Assembly: GCA_014843695.1 (NCBI GenBank)
Contig: CM026393.1
Coordinates: 5,170,961-5,234,960, forward strand
Length of the DNA stretch: 64,000 nt
Direction: 5' to 3'
From: Archivesica marissinica
Lineage: Eukaryota > Mollusca > Bivalvia > Venerida > Vesicomyidae
This document shows, piece by piece, positions 36,321 through 47,051 of this stretch; the stretch's first letter is position 1; each line of letters opens with the position of its first letter. A program made the translations under genes and the position numbers. The notes under the pieces are model-generated. The model was not told the origin of the DNA. It was given only the letters and a program-made list of their open reading frames with translations, and ran no database searches.

Positions 36321-36584
36321 GTACTGCTGTATCTAAAAACAAAAGGTGTCTCATAAGTCAGTAATGGCTGACAGTTTCAATAGGGGTGACTCTATAATAA
36401 ACAAACACTTTATTTATAATAAAGTGTGTGAATCGCGTTGGAAGCATTGATTTGGAATATAAAAGATATATATACTATATATGTACACTGCTGCAGATAG
36501 ATCATGAACTAGAATAGGTAAATCCAGTAAAGTTAACATCACCTAAAGCTAAAGTTCCAACTAGATAGAAGGTCTCTAGAGCTC

Positions 36585-37378
36585 ATATACTCAACTTTCA
36601 TCAGACCTCTTATTGAATATGCTGACGTGGTTACATCAATTGCACGCAATATCAGAACTCGGAACTCGACAAAATTCAGCATGAAGCCGCCCGTATTGTT
36701 TCCGGGGTTACCAAACTTGTATCACTTCACATACTCCATAGAGAACTTTGATGGGAATCCCTTGAGAGTCGAAGACATACTCATAAACTAATTATGCTTT
36801 ACTAGATAAAGAACAGCCTAACTCCTGATTATCTTTATGCTGTAGTGCCACCTATTGTAATGGAAACTTCTGGGTATAATTTGCGCAATGCCGTTGCATC
36901 CAATCTATATGCACAAGAACCTCTCTATACAACTCTGTGTTTCTGCCATCGGTTCTGAGAGACTGGAACGAACTATCAAGTTAACTGCAATACTCGCCAT
37001 CACTGGCCTCAATCAAATCTCAACTAAGGAGTAACGTCACATAATACCCGATATATTTCTACGAAATTCAGGAAATTGCAGGTCTATCATGCTCAACTCC
37101 GTACTAGTTGTTGCTCATTAAACCAACATTTGTTCGAAAAAAACATTTCTCCGTCACTCCTCTGTCAATGTGGTCTTCCTGAGAGTAATCATCATTCTTT
37201 CTTTGAATGTCTCCACTACAATGACATCAGAATTCGTCTCCATGCAAATACTTCTAAACATTGTACAGTAACGCTATACACTCTATTACACGGAGACCGG
37301 AATCTTAGCGATGATTGCAACGCAAACATATTTCAAGCAGTCCAAAACTACATCCGGGAAAGCAGACGATTTTCATGA
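36585..37378 (+). pseudogene. Non-LTR retrotransposon ORF2, C-terminal third (pseudogene)
   Basis: Translating with frame changes gives the typical region after the reverse transcriptase in LINE-type polyproteins: FIRPLIEYADVV, QHEAARIVSGVTKL, LHRELxWESLESRR, KNSLTPDYLYAVVPP and SGYNLRNAVASN. It ends in a cysteine/histidine motif CQCGLPESNHHSFFEC (C-x-C-x7-H-x4-C; within 37163-37210). The last 100 residues (37076-37378) are an open frame ending in a stop at RESRRFS. Several frameshifts and stops lie upstream (for example at the x positions). The RT and endonuclease are absent, so the copy is 5'-truncated. The clade is not assigned. Confidence 0.85.
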
Positions 37379-37848
37379 GCATCTGTTCACTAAATGTTGC
37401 ATGCTTGCCCCATACCATTGCATTAAACCATCCGAATGAATCTACCATGTTCCTCTTTCTATCAGTTTTTCTTTCTTCTGAGTGAATCTCAATTTAGCGC
37501 CAATATTTGTTTTTTGTCGCAATTGGCACCGACATCGGGAACCCTGCTATATACCCTATTCATGTATGCTAATCTGTAAGGTCTCCCTTGTCATTGTGTT
37601 ATTGGTGACAAACTTTTCCATATACTAGATTCAAATATTACACTATACACTCTATTACACAGAGACCGGAATCTTAGTGATGATTGCAACGCAAACATAT
37701 TTCAAGCAGTCGAAAACTACATCTGGGAAAGCAGACGATTGTCATGAGCATCTGTTCACCACTAAATGTTGCATGCTTGCCCTAACATTGCATTAAACTA
37801 TCCGAATGAATCTATCATGTTCCTCTTTCTATCAGTCATTCTCAATTT
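37273..37848 (+). repeat. Partial duplication of the LINE 3' end
   Basis: About 200 bp (TATACACTCTATTACAC through TCCTCTTTCTATCAGT) occur at 37273-37467 and again at 37643-37842, at high identity. The second copy repeats the final coding codons out of context. Confidence 0.85.
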
Positions 37849-38157
37849 CAACCTTCTATATTAATTACTATATGTACTTGTTTCACATTAATAATCCCTT
37901 TATCTTATTGATATTATAATTTACAGTTCATGATTAAAACGTTTACTTGTCATTATTTCAAATAGTGTTTAGAAAATATTACAACAATGTCATATCGTAA
38001 CTGCATTAAGTACCGTGCTCTAGGAGAATACCTCTATAATCTATAGCGTTCGGTTCTGGTCCTTTTTCATTCATGTATCTAAGTTTTGAATAAAATGTAT
38101 ATTTGTATACTAATGGTGTATGGTTTGAAATAAACTATGCTTAAAAATAAATAAATA
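37379..38157 (+). other. LINE 3' untranslated region and tail
   Basis: Follows the ORF2 stop. It ends in AATAAACTATGC then AAAAATAAATAAATAC (about 38128-38157), a plausible A-rich retrotransposon terminus. Confidence 0.5.
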
Positions 38158-38802
38158 CATCACCTGATTTCATCAACGATTCTAGTGCACTCATAATTAA
38201 TACTAATTCTAACACGACCCAGCTAATAACATACATACTTTTAGAGTAAAATCTACTTAAGTAACGTTTCAGTTACTATTCTGTACAGTTTTATTTGACA
38301 AAATAAATAAAATTATTGATCAGTTACAACTTTTGTTCATTTATGCACTAGATTGATATTTTCCATAAAAAATAACGTCATCACCCCTTACGCGGGAGGA
38401 AATTTCGAAAGCCAAAGGCAGCGGCTTTTTAGAATCGAAATAATAAGTATCAACCGTGGTATATCGCAGAATAACCCGAGTTTGAAGTTCTTATGCGTAG
38501 AAATATATCACGAAGGCCGAATTATATAATTATTTGTGTTTATTAGTGTAAGATCGAAATGTATTTCATCCAATGACCACCGAAAATATTATTAATACTA
38601 TATGACAATAATAAACACAAGTCATTTGTTCTTTTATGGTGTCCAATGAGTTGGCTAATTGTTTTTTATGATCGTTTGTTCAATATTACTGTCAGTGGCG
38701 GGAGCCTCATTTCATACCCATGTTAGTGTAAACGCTAGCAAAAGTAGTTCCGATATATATTTTCAAAACGGTGAACATTTTCATTTCTTTCACTGAATAA
38801 AC
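38158..38802. other. No gene recognised
   Basis: AT-rich sequence with no supportable feature. Confidence 0.5.
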
Positions 38803-39007
38803 TCTACCATGCCGAGTGTCGGAGGAGCGTGTGTGGTAGGCTTCACATATCCAACTCTACCATGCCGAGTGTCGGAGGAGCGTGTGTGGTAGGCTTCACA
38901 TATCCAACTCTACCATGCCGAGTGTCGGAGGAGCGTGTGTGGTAGGCTTCACATATCCAACTCTACCATGCCGAGTGTCGGAGGAGCGTGTGTGGTAGGC
39001 TTCACAT
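38803..39007. repeat. 53-bp tandem repeat, about 4 copies
   Basis: Unit TCTACCATGCCGAGTGTCGG, AGGAGCGTGTGTGGTAGGC, then TTCACATATCCAAC. The period was measured at 38803 and 38856. Copies are identical. Confidence 0.95.
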
Positions 39008-39258
39008 ATCCAACACCCATATCCAACACCCATATCCAACACCCATATCCAACACCCATATCCAACACCCATATTCAACACCCATATCCAACACCCATAT
39101 CCAACACCCATATCCAACACCCATATCCAACACCCATATCCAACACCCATATCCAACACCCATATCCAACACCCATATCCAACACCCATATCCAACACCC
39201 ATATCCAACACCCATATTCAACACCCATATCCAACACCCATATCCAACACCCATATTC
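39008..39258. repeat. 13-bp tandem repeat, about 19 copies
   Basis: Unit CATATCCAACACC, a few with CATATTCAACACC. It follows directly from the last 53-bp unit, whose own end is CATATCCAAC. Long frames on both strands (period 13 residues) are artefacts. Confidence 0.95.
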
Positions 39259-39462
39259 AAATAAACAAGAATTACGTATTATAAAGATTATTTAAGTCAT
39301 CCATTGTTAATTAAACGTATCAATTGAGAATTTGAATATGCATTTTCCTTTCGTATCAACGGATTGTGTGTAAATGCACGTGGCTACCAGTTAAAGTACA
39401 TCCAAGAGGTACCTACCGATATATTCCATTTTTTTTAAATAGCCGCGATATAGCATATATTT

Positions 39463-39622
39463 TATACAAATTAATTCTAGATCGATGCCTCATTCCTGAT
39501 GGAATCCATCCTCACGAGGGAGAGATGAGACAACGTGGAATTTAAATGCCTTGCATAAGGGCACACTCGTAACGGCTACAGCGGGCTCGAACTCCGGGTC
39601 CGGGCCTTTCGCATCTGAAACG
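39463..39622 (-). mobile_element. SINE family B, internally deleted
   Basis: The 3' tail is shortened (missing the AAGTT...TTAATCACTCTC portion) and the head breaks off after CGCATCTGAAACGAA. The body and B box region (GGGCTCGAACTCC on the plus strand) are present, with a small duplication GGGTCCGGGCC. Confidence 0.82.
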
Positions 39623-39927
39623 AATATAACATAGACCTGTTAGCAATGCGAACTTACAGTTATTCAAACGAAAGTTATCATTGCCTATATTGATTAATAT
39701 AGCCAGTTCCTGGCAAGCCGGTTCCTAGCACATCTCAGGGAAATAACTCTCTCATATTTTTATTACCGTTTCAAACGAAGTTATTCCCCTTACTCTAAAT
39801 ACTTTCCTTCTAGATTTACAAGTAAACTCTGCCATATGATGAACTTTATGGCTTAACTCACCAACGGAACTTACAGGAACCCCTCACTATGACATGCGCA
39901 GTCTACTTGATAGCAATACAGTCCGTG

Positions 39928-40012
39928 CAATCAAACCCGTCTTAAGCAGCCAGCGAATGGAATCACAGAAAGTGGCTGCTTGGTACAGGTTGCTGCTTAA
40001 TAGAGATCAAAT
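39928..40012 (+). mobile_element. Left arm of a second CAGTCAAACCTG-type TIR element
   Basis: CAATCAAACCCGTCTTAAG, then CCAGCGAATGGAATCACAG, AAAGTGGCTGCTT and TTGCTGCTTAATAGAG. This matches the reverse complement of 35780-35853 almost throughout. Right after it the interior switches to a different minisatellite. The right end is not visible and may lie in the gap. Confidence 0.8.
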
Positions 40013-40015
40013 GTG

Positions 40016-40938
40016 AAATGGGTGTCGTGGGACACTGGTTATTAAGTGGGTGTCGTGGGACACTGGTTGTTAAGTGGGGGTCGTGGGACACTGGTTGTTA
40101 AGTGGGGTCGTGGGACACTGGTTGTTAAGTGGGAATCGTGTGACACTGGTTGTTAAGTGGGGGTCGTGGGACACTGGTTGGTAAGTGGGGGTCGTGGGAC
40201 ACTGGTTGTGAAGTGGGGTCGTGGGACACTGGTTGTTAAGTGGGAATCGTGTGAACTGGTTGTTAAGTGGGGGTCGTGGGACACTGGGTTTTAAGTGGGG
40301 GTCGTTGGGAAATTTGTTGTTATGGGGTCCGTGTGGAACTGTTGGAATGGGGTCGTGGGACAGTGTTATTAGGTGGGGGTCATGGGGACATTTGTTGTTA
40401 AGTTGGGGTCGTGGGGACATTGGTTGTTGTGGGGGTCGTGGGGACAATGTGGTTGAGTGGGGGTCGTGGGACACTGGTTGTAAGTGGGGTCGTGGGTGGT
40501 TGGTGTGGGTCGTGGACATGGTTGTTAAGTGAGGGTCGTGGGACACTGTTGTGAAGTAGGGTCATGGGGCACTGGTTGTGAAGTGGGGGTCGTGGGACAC
40601 TGATTGTGCAGTGGGGTCGTGGGACACTGGTTGTGCAGTGTTGGTCGTGGGGCACTGGTTGTGCAGTGGGGGTCGTGGGACACTGGTTGTGCAGTGGGAG
40701 TCGTGGGACACTGGTTGTTAAGTGGGGGTCGTGGGACACTGGTTGTTAAGTGAGGTAGTGGGACACTGGTTGTTAAGTGGGGATCGTGGGACACTGGTTG
40801 TGAAGTGGGCATCGTTGGACACTTGTTGTTTAGTGGGGGTCGTGGGACACTTATAGCGAAGTGGGGGTCGTGGGACACTGGTTGTCATGTTGGTGTCCAT
40901 GGACACTGGTTGAGAAGTTGAGATGTGGGTGTCGAGGG
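40016..40938. repeat. 28/29-bp G-rich minisatellite, about 32 copies
   Basis: Unit GTGGGGGTCGTGGGACACTG plus GTTGTTAA. Variants include TTGTGAA, TTGTGCA and GGGAATCGTGTGAC. It is strongly strand-asymmetric (G/T on plus). Degeneration is high in 40240-40520. It runs into gap 2. Frames on both strands follow the repeat. Confidence 0.95.
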
Positions 40939-41938
40939 NNNNNNNNNNNNNNNNNNNNNNNNNNNNNNNNNNNNNNNNNNNNNNNNNNNNNNNNNNNNNN
41001 NNNNNNNNNNNNNNNNNNNNNNNNNNNNNNNNNNNNNNNNNNNNNNNNNNNNNNNNNNNNNNNNNNNNNNNNNNNNNNNNNNNNNNNNNNNNNNNNNNNN
41101 NNNNNNNNNNNNNNNNNNNNNNNNNNNNNNNNNNNNNNNNNNNNNNNNNNNNNNNNNNNNNNNNNNNNNNNNNNNNNNNNNNNNNNNNNNNNNNNNNNNN
41201 NNNNNNNNNNNNNNNNNNNNNNNNNNNNNNNNNNNNNNNNNNNNNNNNNNNNNNNNNNNNNNNNNNNNNNNNNNNNNNNNNNNNNNNNNNNNNNNNNNNN
41301 NNNNNNNNNNNNNNNNNNNNNNNNNNNNNNNNNNNNNNNNNNNNNNNNNNNNNNNNNNNNNNNNNNNNNNNNNNNNNNNNNNNNNNNNNNNNNNNNNNNN
41401 NNNNNNNNNNNNNNNNNNNNNNNNNNNNNNNNNNNNNNNNNNNNNNNNNNNNNNNNNNNNNNNNNNNNNNNNNNNNNNNNNNNNNNNNNNNNNNNNNNNN
41501 NNNNNNNNNNNNNNNNNNNNNNNNNNNNNNNNNNNNNNNNNNNNNNNNNNNNNNNNNNNNNNNNNNNNNNNNNNNNNNNNNNNNNNNNNNNNNNNNNNNN
41601 NNNNNNNNNNNNNNNNNNNNNNNNNNNNNNNNNNNNNNNNNNNNNNNNNNNNNNNNNNNNNNNNNNNNNNNNNNNNNNNNNNNNNNNNNNNNNNNNNNNN
41701 NNNNNNNNNNNNNNNNNNNNNNNNNNNNNNNNNNNNNNNNNNNNNNNNNNNNNNNNNNNNNNNNNNNNNNNNNNNNNNNNNNNNNNNNNNNNNNNNNNNN
41801 NNNNNNNNNNNNNNNNNNNNNNNNNNNNNNNNNNNNNNNNNNNNNNNNNNNNNNNNNNNNNNNNNNNNNNNNNNNNNNNNNNNNNNNNNNNNNNNNNNNN
41901 NNNNNNNNNNNNNNNNNNNNNNNNNNNNNNNNNNNNNN
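40939..41938. other. Assembly gap (1000 N) between two arrays
   Basis: Exactly 1000 N. G-rich minisatellite on the left and a TATG tetranucleotide array on the right, so the true junction is unknown. Confidence 1.
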
Positions 41939-42371
41939 TATGTATGTTATGTATGTTATGTATGTTATGTATGTTATGTATGTTATGTATGTATGTATGT
42001 ATGTATGTATGTATGTATGTATGTATGTATGTATGTATGTATGTATGTATGTATGTAGGTATGTATGGATGTATGTATGTATGTATGTATGTATGTATGT
42101 ATGTATGTATGTATGTATGTATGTATGTATGTATGTATGTATGTATGTATGTATGTAGTATGTATGTATGTATGTATGTATGTATGTATGTATGTATGTA
42201 TGTATGTATGTATGTATGTATGTATGTATGTATGTATGTATGTATGTATGTATGTATGTATGTATGTATGTATGTATGTATGTATGTATGGATGTATGTA
42301 TGTATGGATGTATGTATGTATGTATGTATGTATGTATGGATGTATGTATGTATGTATGTATGTATGTATGT
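41939..42371. repeat. (ATGT)n / (CATA)n tetranucleotide microsatellite, over 400 bp
   Basis: Nearly pure TATG repeats with a few GGATG variants and, next to the gap, a TGTTATGTA 9-bp variant. The right end continues directly into the 3' end of a minus-strand SINE whose natural tail is (CATA)n. Confidence 0.97.
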
Positions 42372-42567
42372 TCCTTTAATGTCAAACCCTCGCGGGGACA
42401 TAACACATGTTTTCCGGGGCAGGCTTAGCCGACCTAAGCGATTAACCAGTACTAAGCAATGTGTGTGAGTGCCTGATCAATGACACTACATACGTGGCCT
42501 GACGAGTATCGAAACGGGACCGTTCGATTCCAAATCCGACGCTCTATCACTGGACCACGGACGCCAC
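42372..42567 (-). mobile_element. SINE family E (tRNA-Pro-like head), full length
   Basis: Minus-strand copy. The head is GTGGCGTCCGTGGTCCAGTG with anticodon stem-loop CGGA-TTTGGAA (anticodon TGG, Pro-like). The core has GTAGTGTCATTGA and TTAGTACTGGTTAA. The 3' part is CCCCGCGAGGGTTTGACATT and AAAGGAACATACATAC. The B-box region is mutated (GTTTCGATACTCG). Its CATA tail grades into the adjacent microsatellite. Confidence 0.88.
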
Positions 42568-43146
42568 AACTATGTAGGGGGCATGTCCCCGGATCCCCTA
42601 GCGGCTCGGCTCCAAGTCCCTTGCATCCCGAAACTACCCCCCCCCCATAAAAAAGCAACAACTGGTTATAACTATGCATGTGAACTGGATATAATTGTTT
42701 TATGACATTGTGTGTCTGTAGACAGTAGATAGTTTCCTGTATTATTCCTGTAATCATTTCACAAGTTTATTTTCGCGTGAAGGTATAACATTTCATTAAC
42801 ACAAGTGTGTAATTATCTTATTTCTATCGGAACGAGTAAATACAACTCCTAATTTAATAACTCAATGACAACTATATGAACTGTAGTTTTAGACGACGGA
42901 TAACGATTCGAGAGGATTGATTGCTTCAATATGAGTATGATCGGGAAGAGAGGATTAATACAAAATTGAAATATAACTGTTACGGAATACGGTGAAATGT
43001 ATACATATTCAGGTTTGTATATCGCTCTGAATAATTGGGTGGACATTGATAAACAGCATAACCACTACCTGATATGCAAATTATGATGATGTATTTTATA
43101 TGCCGCAATGAAACCGTGTTTTACTTTGCTTTGTTATATATATATA
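42568..43146. other. No gene recognised
   Basis: Contains a C9 run (about 42637-42647). The minus-strand frame at 42849-43046 has no domain. Confidence 0.5.
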
Positions 43147-43586
43147 TACTGTGCTTTCAAAGTAAATTAATAATACCGTTGGAGTATTACACTACTGTAT
43201 AGGTAAGGCAATATACGATAGCTTACCGGTACTGTGCTTTCAAAGTAAAGTAATAATACCGTTGGAATATTACACTACTGTATAGGTAAGGCAATATACG
43301 ATAGCTTACATGTACTGTGCTTTCAAAGTAAAGTAATAATACCGTTGGAATATTACACTACTGTATAGGTAAGGCAATATACGATAGCTTACAGGTACTG
43401 TGCTTTCAAAGTAAAGTAATAATACCGTTGGAATATTACACTACTGTATAGGTAAGGCAATATACGATAGCTTACAGGTACTGTGATTTATTGTTTAATA
43501 CTGCTAACAACCTCACTTACCTATAATGCAATAGTGTATCGAATGTTTGTTTACAACCGTTATTAATTTACTTTCAAAGCACAGTA
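43147..43586. mobile_element. TIR element with an 83-bp tandem core
   Basis: The left end TACTGTGCTTTCAAAGTAAA (then TTAATAATA) is mirrored at the right by TTATTAATTTACTTTCAAAG and CACAGTA, with one mismatch. Both ends sit in (TA)n. The core holds about 4 copies of an 83-bp unit (CTGTGCTTTCAAAG, ACCGTTGGAATATTACACT, GGCAATATACGATAGCTTAC) that starts with the terminal repeat itself. No transposase. Confidence 0.85.
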
Positions 43587-43808
43587 TATATATATATATA
43601 TATATATGTCGTGTAATAGAAATAAATTGTGCATGATAATTCCATTACCTTGGTTCAACCTCAAAGGTTGTAAGCGCGGGGTGGGGTAGGTCATGAATAC
43701 CCTTTGGTAGGATCCAGATAATAGTATAATCATAGTCAAACTATGTAAGAATACACGCTGAATCGGACTCTATTATGAACACTTGTTTCATTGCCCCTCC
43801 ACAATTGT

Positions 43809-44012
43809 GTGGTGTCCGTGGCTCAGTGATAGAGCTTCGGAATTGGAAGGGACCCGGGTTCGATACTCGGTCCGAGCACGTATGTAGTATCTTTGAGCAA
43901 GGCAGCAGACACATATTGTTTAGTACGTGTTAAGCGCTGCGGTTGGCTAGGTACACATGTAAAATATGTATAGATCTCCGAGAAGGGTTGTCATAAATGA
44001 AACATGCATACA
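43809..44012 (+). mobile_element. SINE family E, diverged
   Basis: Head GTGGTGTCCGTGGCTCAGTG, B box GGTTCGATACTCGG. The core and tail are recognisable (TTGAGCAAGGCAG; CTCCGAGAAGGGTTGTCAT; AAACATGCATACATA). Confidence 0.82.
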
Positions 44013-45131
44013 TAGTGAAAATATTCTCTAACCTTACCCTTTTGGAGATTAACAGTATTCTAGAATACAAAGCACACTTGGTCAAGAACTCGTGTTTTTC
44101 ATCTATCCAATTTTTCAAACTGAATTATATACTAGATACTTCTACATGCATAAATGGACGTGAACACGTGCTAACATATAATCAGATGGAGGGTATTTAT
44201 ACTTCGAAGTTATTAGACCTACACCCACATTGTCTCGCGTTGTCACAGTCTTGCGGTTACCAGACAAAAAAGTAAATTATGTTTACGTCAAACATTCCCG
44301 CATGTGCGTCCTTGCTATTGACCTCAAAGATAGATAGATATATCTTGTATTCCACCATATGATGAGATACGTGATCATAATAAACACAGTCAATTCACAA
44401 CAAAATGAACAGATGAAAGGGAGCATCGTACATTTTACACATATATGCACTATAATATATTATTTGAGTATATTTATACATATATACACATAATATACAC
44501 ATACACACAGATACATAAATGCATACACACCTTCATACATATACATACATATATACACGCATGTACACATACATACATATACATACATATACACAGACAT
44601 ACAGACTACTGGATATGTCATTGACATTAATATATGAACTATATTAACCATTGTATTAGCTATGTATACATATCTTTGTATATCTGAGATATTGTATTCA
44701 GTATATTCACTATATTCATCAATAATTTCATGAAGTATGTGTACGTTAGTTAGGAAAAGGTTCGTCTTTTTTTTCAACTACAGAAAAGTCGTTGTTATTT
44801 CTAAGTCCGAATCGAATTCATTCCAAAGCGTGCCCAAAGTAGCAACCCTAACGAAAGTGAAAGCTTTAGGGAATCAGAAGTGGACAATGTTAATTGTTTT
44901 CAAACCCAGTTGATAGGGTTTAATAATATTTTATTGCATGTTTTCATACAATACATTACATATATACATACAATATTAAGAAACAAATCAGAGATTAATA
45001 TGTAATTATATGATTGCAGTATACGATACATTTGTTTTGTCGAGGGGAAAAAAGCAAATGGGTTGGGCTACAAGTTATAACAACATTATTTACAGCCCTC
45101 CCCGTAAAGTTTATAGGGTATATTACATTAA
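44013..45131. other. No gene recognised; simple (CATA/TACA) repeats
   Basis: 44470-44600 is an impure ACATACATATACAC tract, the source of the minus-strand frame at 44460-44777. The plus frame at 43997-44275 has no domain. An AATAAAA-type signal on the minus strand near 44933 could mark the 3' end of the adjacent LINE relic. Confidence 0.5.
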
Positions 45132-46830
45132 TTAATAGTTTAAGCATTTTGCTAAATGATGCATATATCTTAACATTAATTTGAAACATTGCACTCTCTG
45201 TGACTCACTCATAATTAAAGTTGAACATCCGGATAACAGTTCGATAATTTGATCTCTATTATGCATATTACTGAGGCTAGTATAGGTATCATGTCCCAGA
45301 GAGTTATGAAAACTCTTCCACATAGTTTGTCTGGTAGCGTCATTTACTCGACAAAACAATTCCATATGTATTGCTATGGAGTCCGTTACGAGCTAACAGT
45401 TTGGACATATCATTGCATATGGTCTGCTAAACCGTTTACTAGCCATCAAAACAACTGTCCTACAATATGGTAAATAATTACGATATAGTTGGCTAAAACG
45501 CCATAGACTTCATGGAATCAGCCGTGTATACTTAAAAAGCTTGTAATAGATCATCATTGCTTAAATGTGTCCTGTATTGAAAGTTTGCTAAAGTGTGTAC
45601 ATACTTGTTGACTATAGTCTTCAAGGTAACAACACTTGAAAATATAGCAGTGTTTATAAAATCGCAAAAATAACTTCTTAGACCATATTTTCCCAAAATA
45701 CGATATAGGTCTTGTATATATCCCAATGTTTTACTAGGTTTGATTTTGAATTGCATAAGTCGAGTGGAAAATAAGACTTTTGCACTCTTCTTAACATCCA
45801 TATTACATAATTGACTGAAAAATAAGAGCTTACGCTTATCGATCTCTTGTATTTAAGCGAGAGAGCACCGATACAACCTAGCGCAATATCCGTCCGTGTA
45901 CATCGTGGCATCGATTGCATGAATTTAATACATTGGCGATGCACTCTTTCAAGGGACTGTAATTGAGTTTCAGAAATGTTACATCATAGTTCGTACCCGA
46001 ACAATGACTTTGATAGAACAATTGATTGATATAGGCGTTTTATTGATAGCGGGTGTAATCCATTTCTGTGCACACCGAAGTCGGCCATGCTAAAGAATGG
46101 TTTGCCTATTTTTGAACAGTGTTGTTTAACATTATCATCAAGATTCAAGTACGTATTACATTGCATCCCTATATGGACATAAGATTCCGATTCCTTCACT
46201 GTTGTAGTACCTAACTTCCAATTTCTAGAACTATTTTTAAACTCACCTTCTATCTCATTGAATACAATTACGCTACATGTTATAATAATACATGTACCGT
46301 TCGTTTGTAGAAGTTTCAGAGCATATATCAATTATTTTTCTAGACCAGAGTTGGAGCAAGATAGTAGCACCATGTCGTCAGCATGAGTTGGACATCCGTA
46401 ACTAGTATCATGTATATTCAAACAGTATTTCGAGGAAGCAATTTCGTTCATCAAATCATTGACGAAAATTAAATAAAGCCATGGGCTGATACATTGACCT
46501 TGTCGTGTTCCTTGCTCTACATTGAACCATTCAGATGCAATTCCTTGAGTCCTAGCACAACTCTGTACATTGTTGAGCATGTTGGATATTATTTTATACA
46601 TTTTATAATTTACTATTTTGTGCAGTTTAAACATAAGCAGAGAATGGGTAACTCTGTCAAATGCTTGACGGACGTCCACAAAACATGAATATAATTTGGA
46701 GTTATTTTCTTTTACAAAATGTATGTTTTCATGCAATACAAATGATGTCATAGTACTCTAGCAGAAGCAAATCAGAAACTTAAGCCACTCATTGACAGTG
46801 TACCGGAGACTTTACTACGAAGCAAATCCA
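45132..46830 (-). pseudogene. Non-LTR retrotransposon reverse-transcriptase pseudogene
   Basis: Minus-strand relic of a LINE ORF2. The RT palm is readable in 46751-46332: FVDVRQAFDRV (catalytic D block), then GTRQGQCISPWLYLIFVNDL, then THADDMVLLS (the catalytic ADD box). Downstream, after stops and frame changes, come the RT thumb/connection (KLGTTTVKESESYVHIGMQ; RLYQSIVLSKSLFGYEL), LERVHRQCIKFMQSMPRCTR, and C-terminal pieces ending at 45132. Multiple stops and frameshifts make it inactive. The endonuclease domain and RT fingers are missing, and the 5' side ends at a SINE. It is a different lineage from the relic at 36585. The clade is not assigned. Confidence 0.88.
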
Positions 46831-46831
46831 C

Positions 46832-47051
46832 TGTGTGTGTCTTACGTTTATTTATCGTCGCTACCGGTTGCCCATATGAGCGACGCCTCCTGAAGAGATT
46901 AGTGATTTTAGATTTTTGGAGGATACAGACAGAGATCCATTCCAGAGTCTACTCTGGTTCTTTTACGTGCACGGTGTAAAGCACCGACACGAGACCTCGG
47001 TTTAACGTCCCATCTGAAATACTGTTAATTTTATTAGGGTCAGACGGGGGA
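46832..47051 (-). mobile_element. SINE family A, head cut at the B box
   Basis: Tail, body and CAGACGGGGGATC are present. Immediately after that comes recombinase-derived sequence. About 20 bp of the GGAGGATAGTGCATGATAC segment are missing near 46920. Confidence 0.88.

Noticed and set aside
38896..39284. Frames with 13-residue repeats (THIQHPYPTPISN and GYGCWIWVLDM)
   Set aside because: Product of the 13-bp microsatellite read on both strands.
40016..40938. G-quadruplex cluster
   Set aside because: Each unit has only G5 and G3 runs with a long loop before the next pair. Formation is possible but not well supported from sequence alone.
40718..42468. Very long open frames spanning the second gap (over 500 codons)
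   Set aside because: They are mostly N translated as X plus the G-rich and CATA repeats; no coding evidence.
43835..43880. Functional tRNA-like gene in the family E head
   Set aside because: Part of a multicopy SINE with a degenerate anticodon arm and B box.
44460..44777. 105-residue minus-strand frame rich in Tyr/Val/Cys
   Set aside because: Derived from the ACATACATATAC simple repeat.
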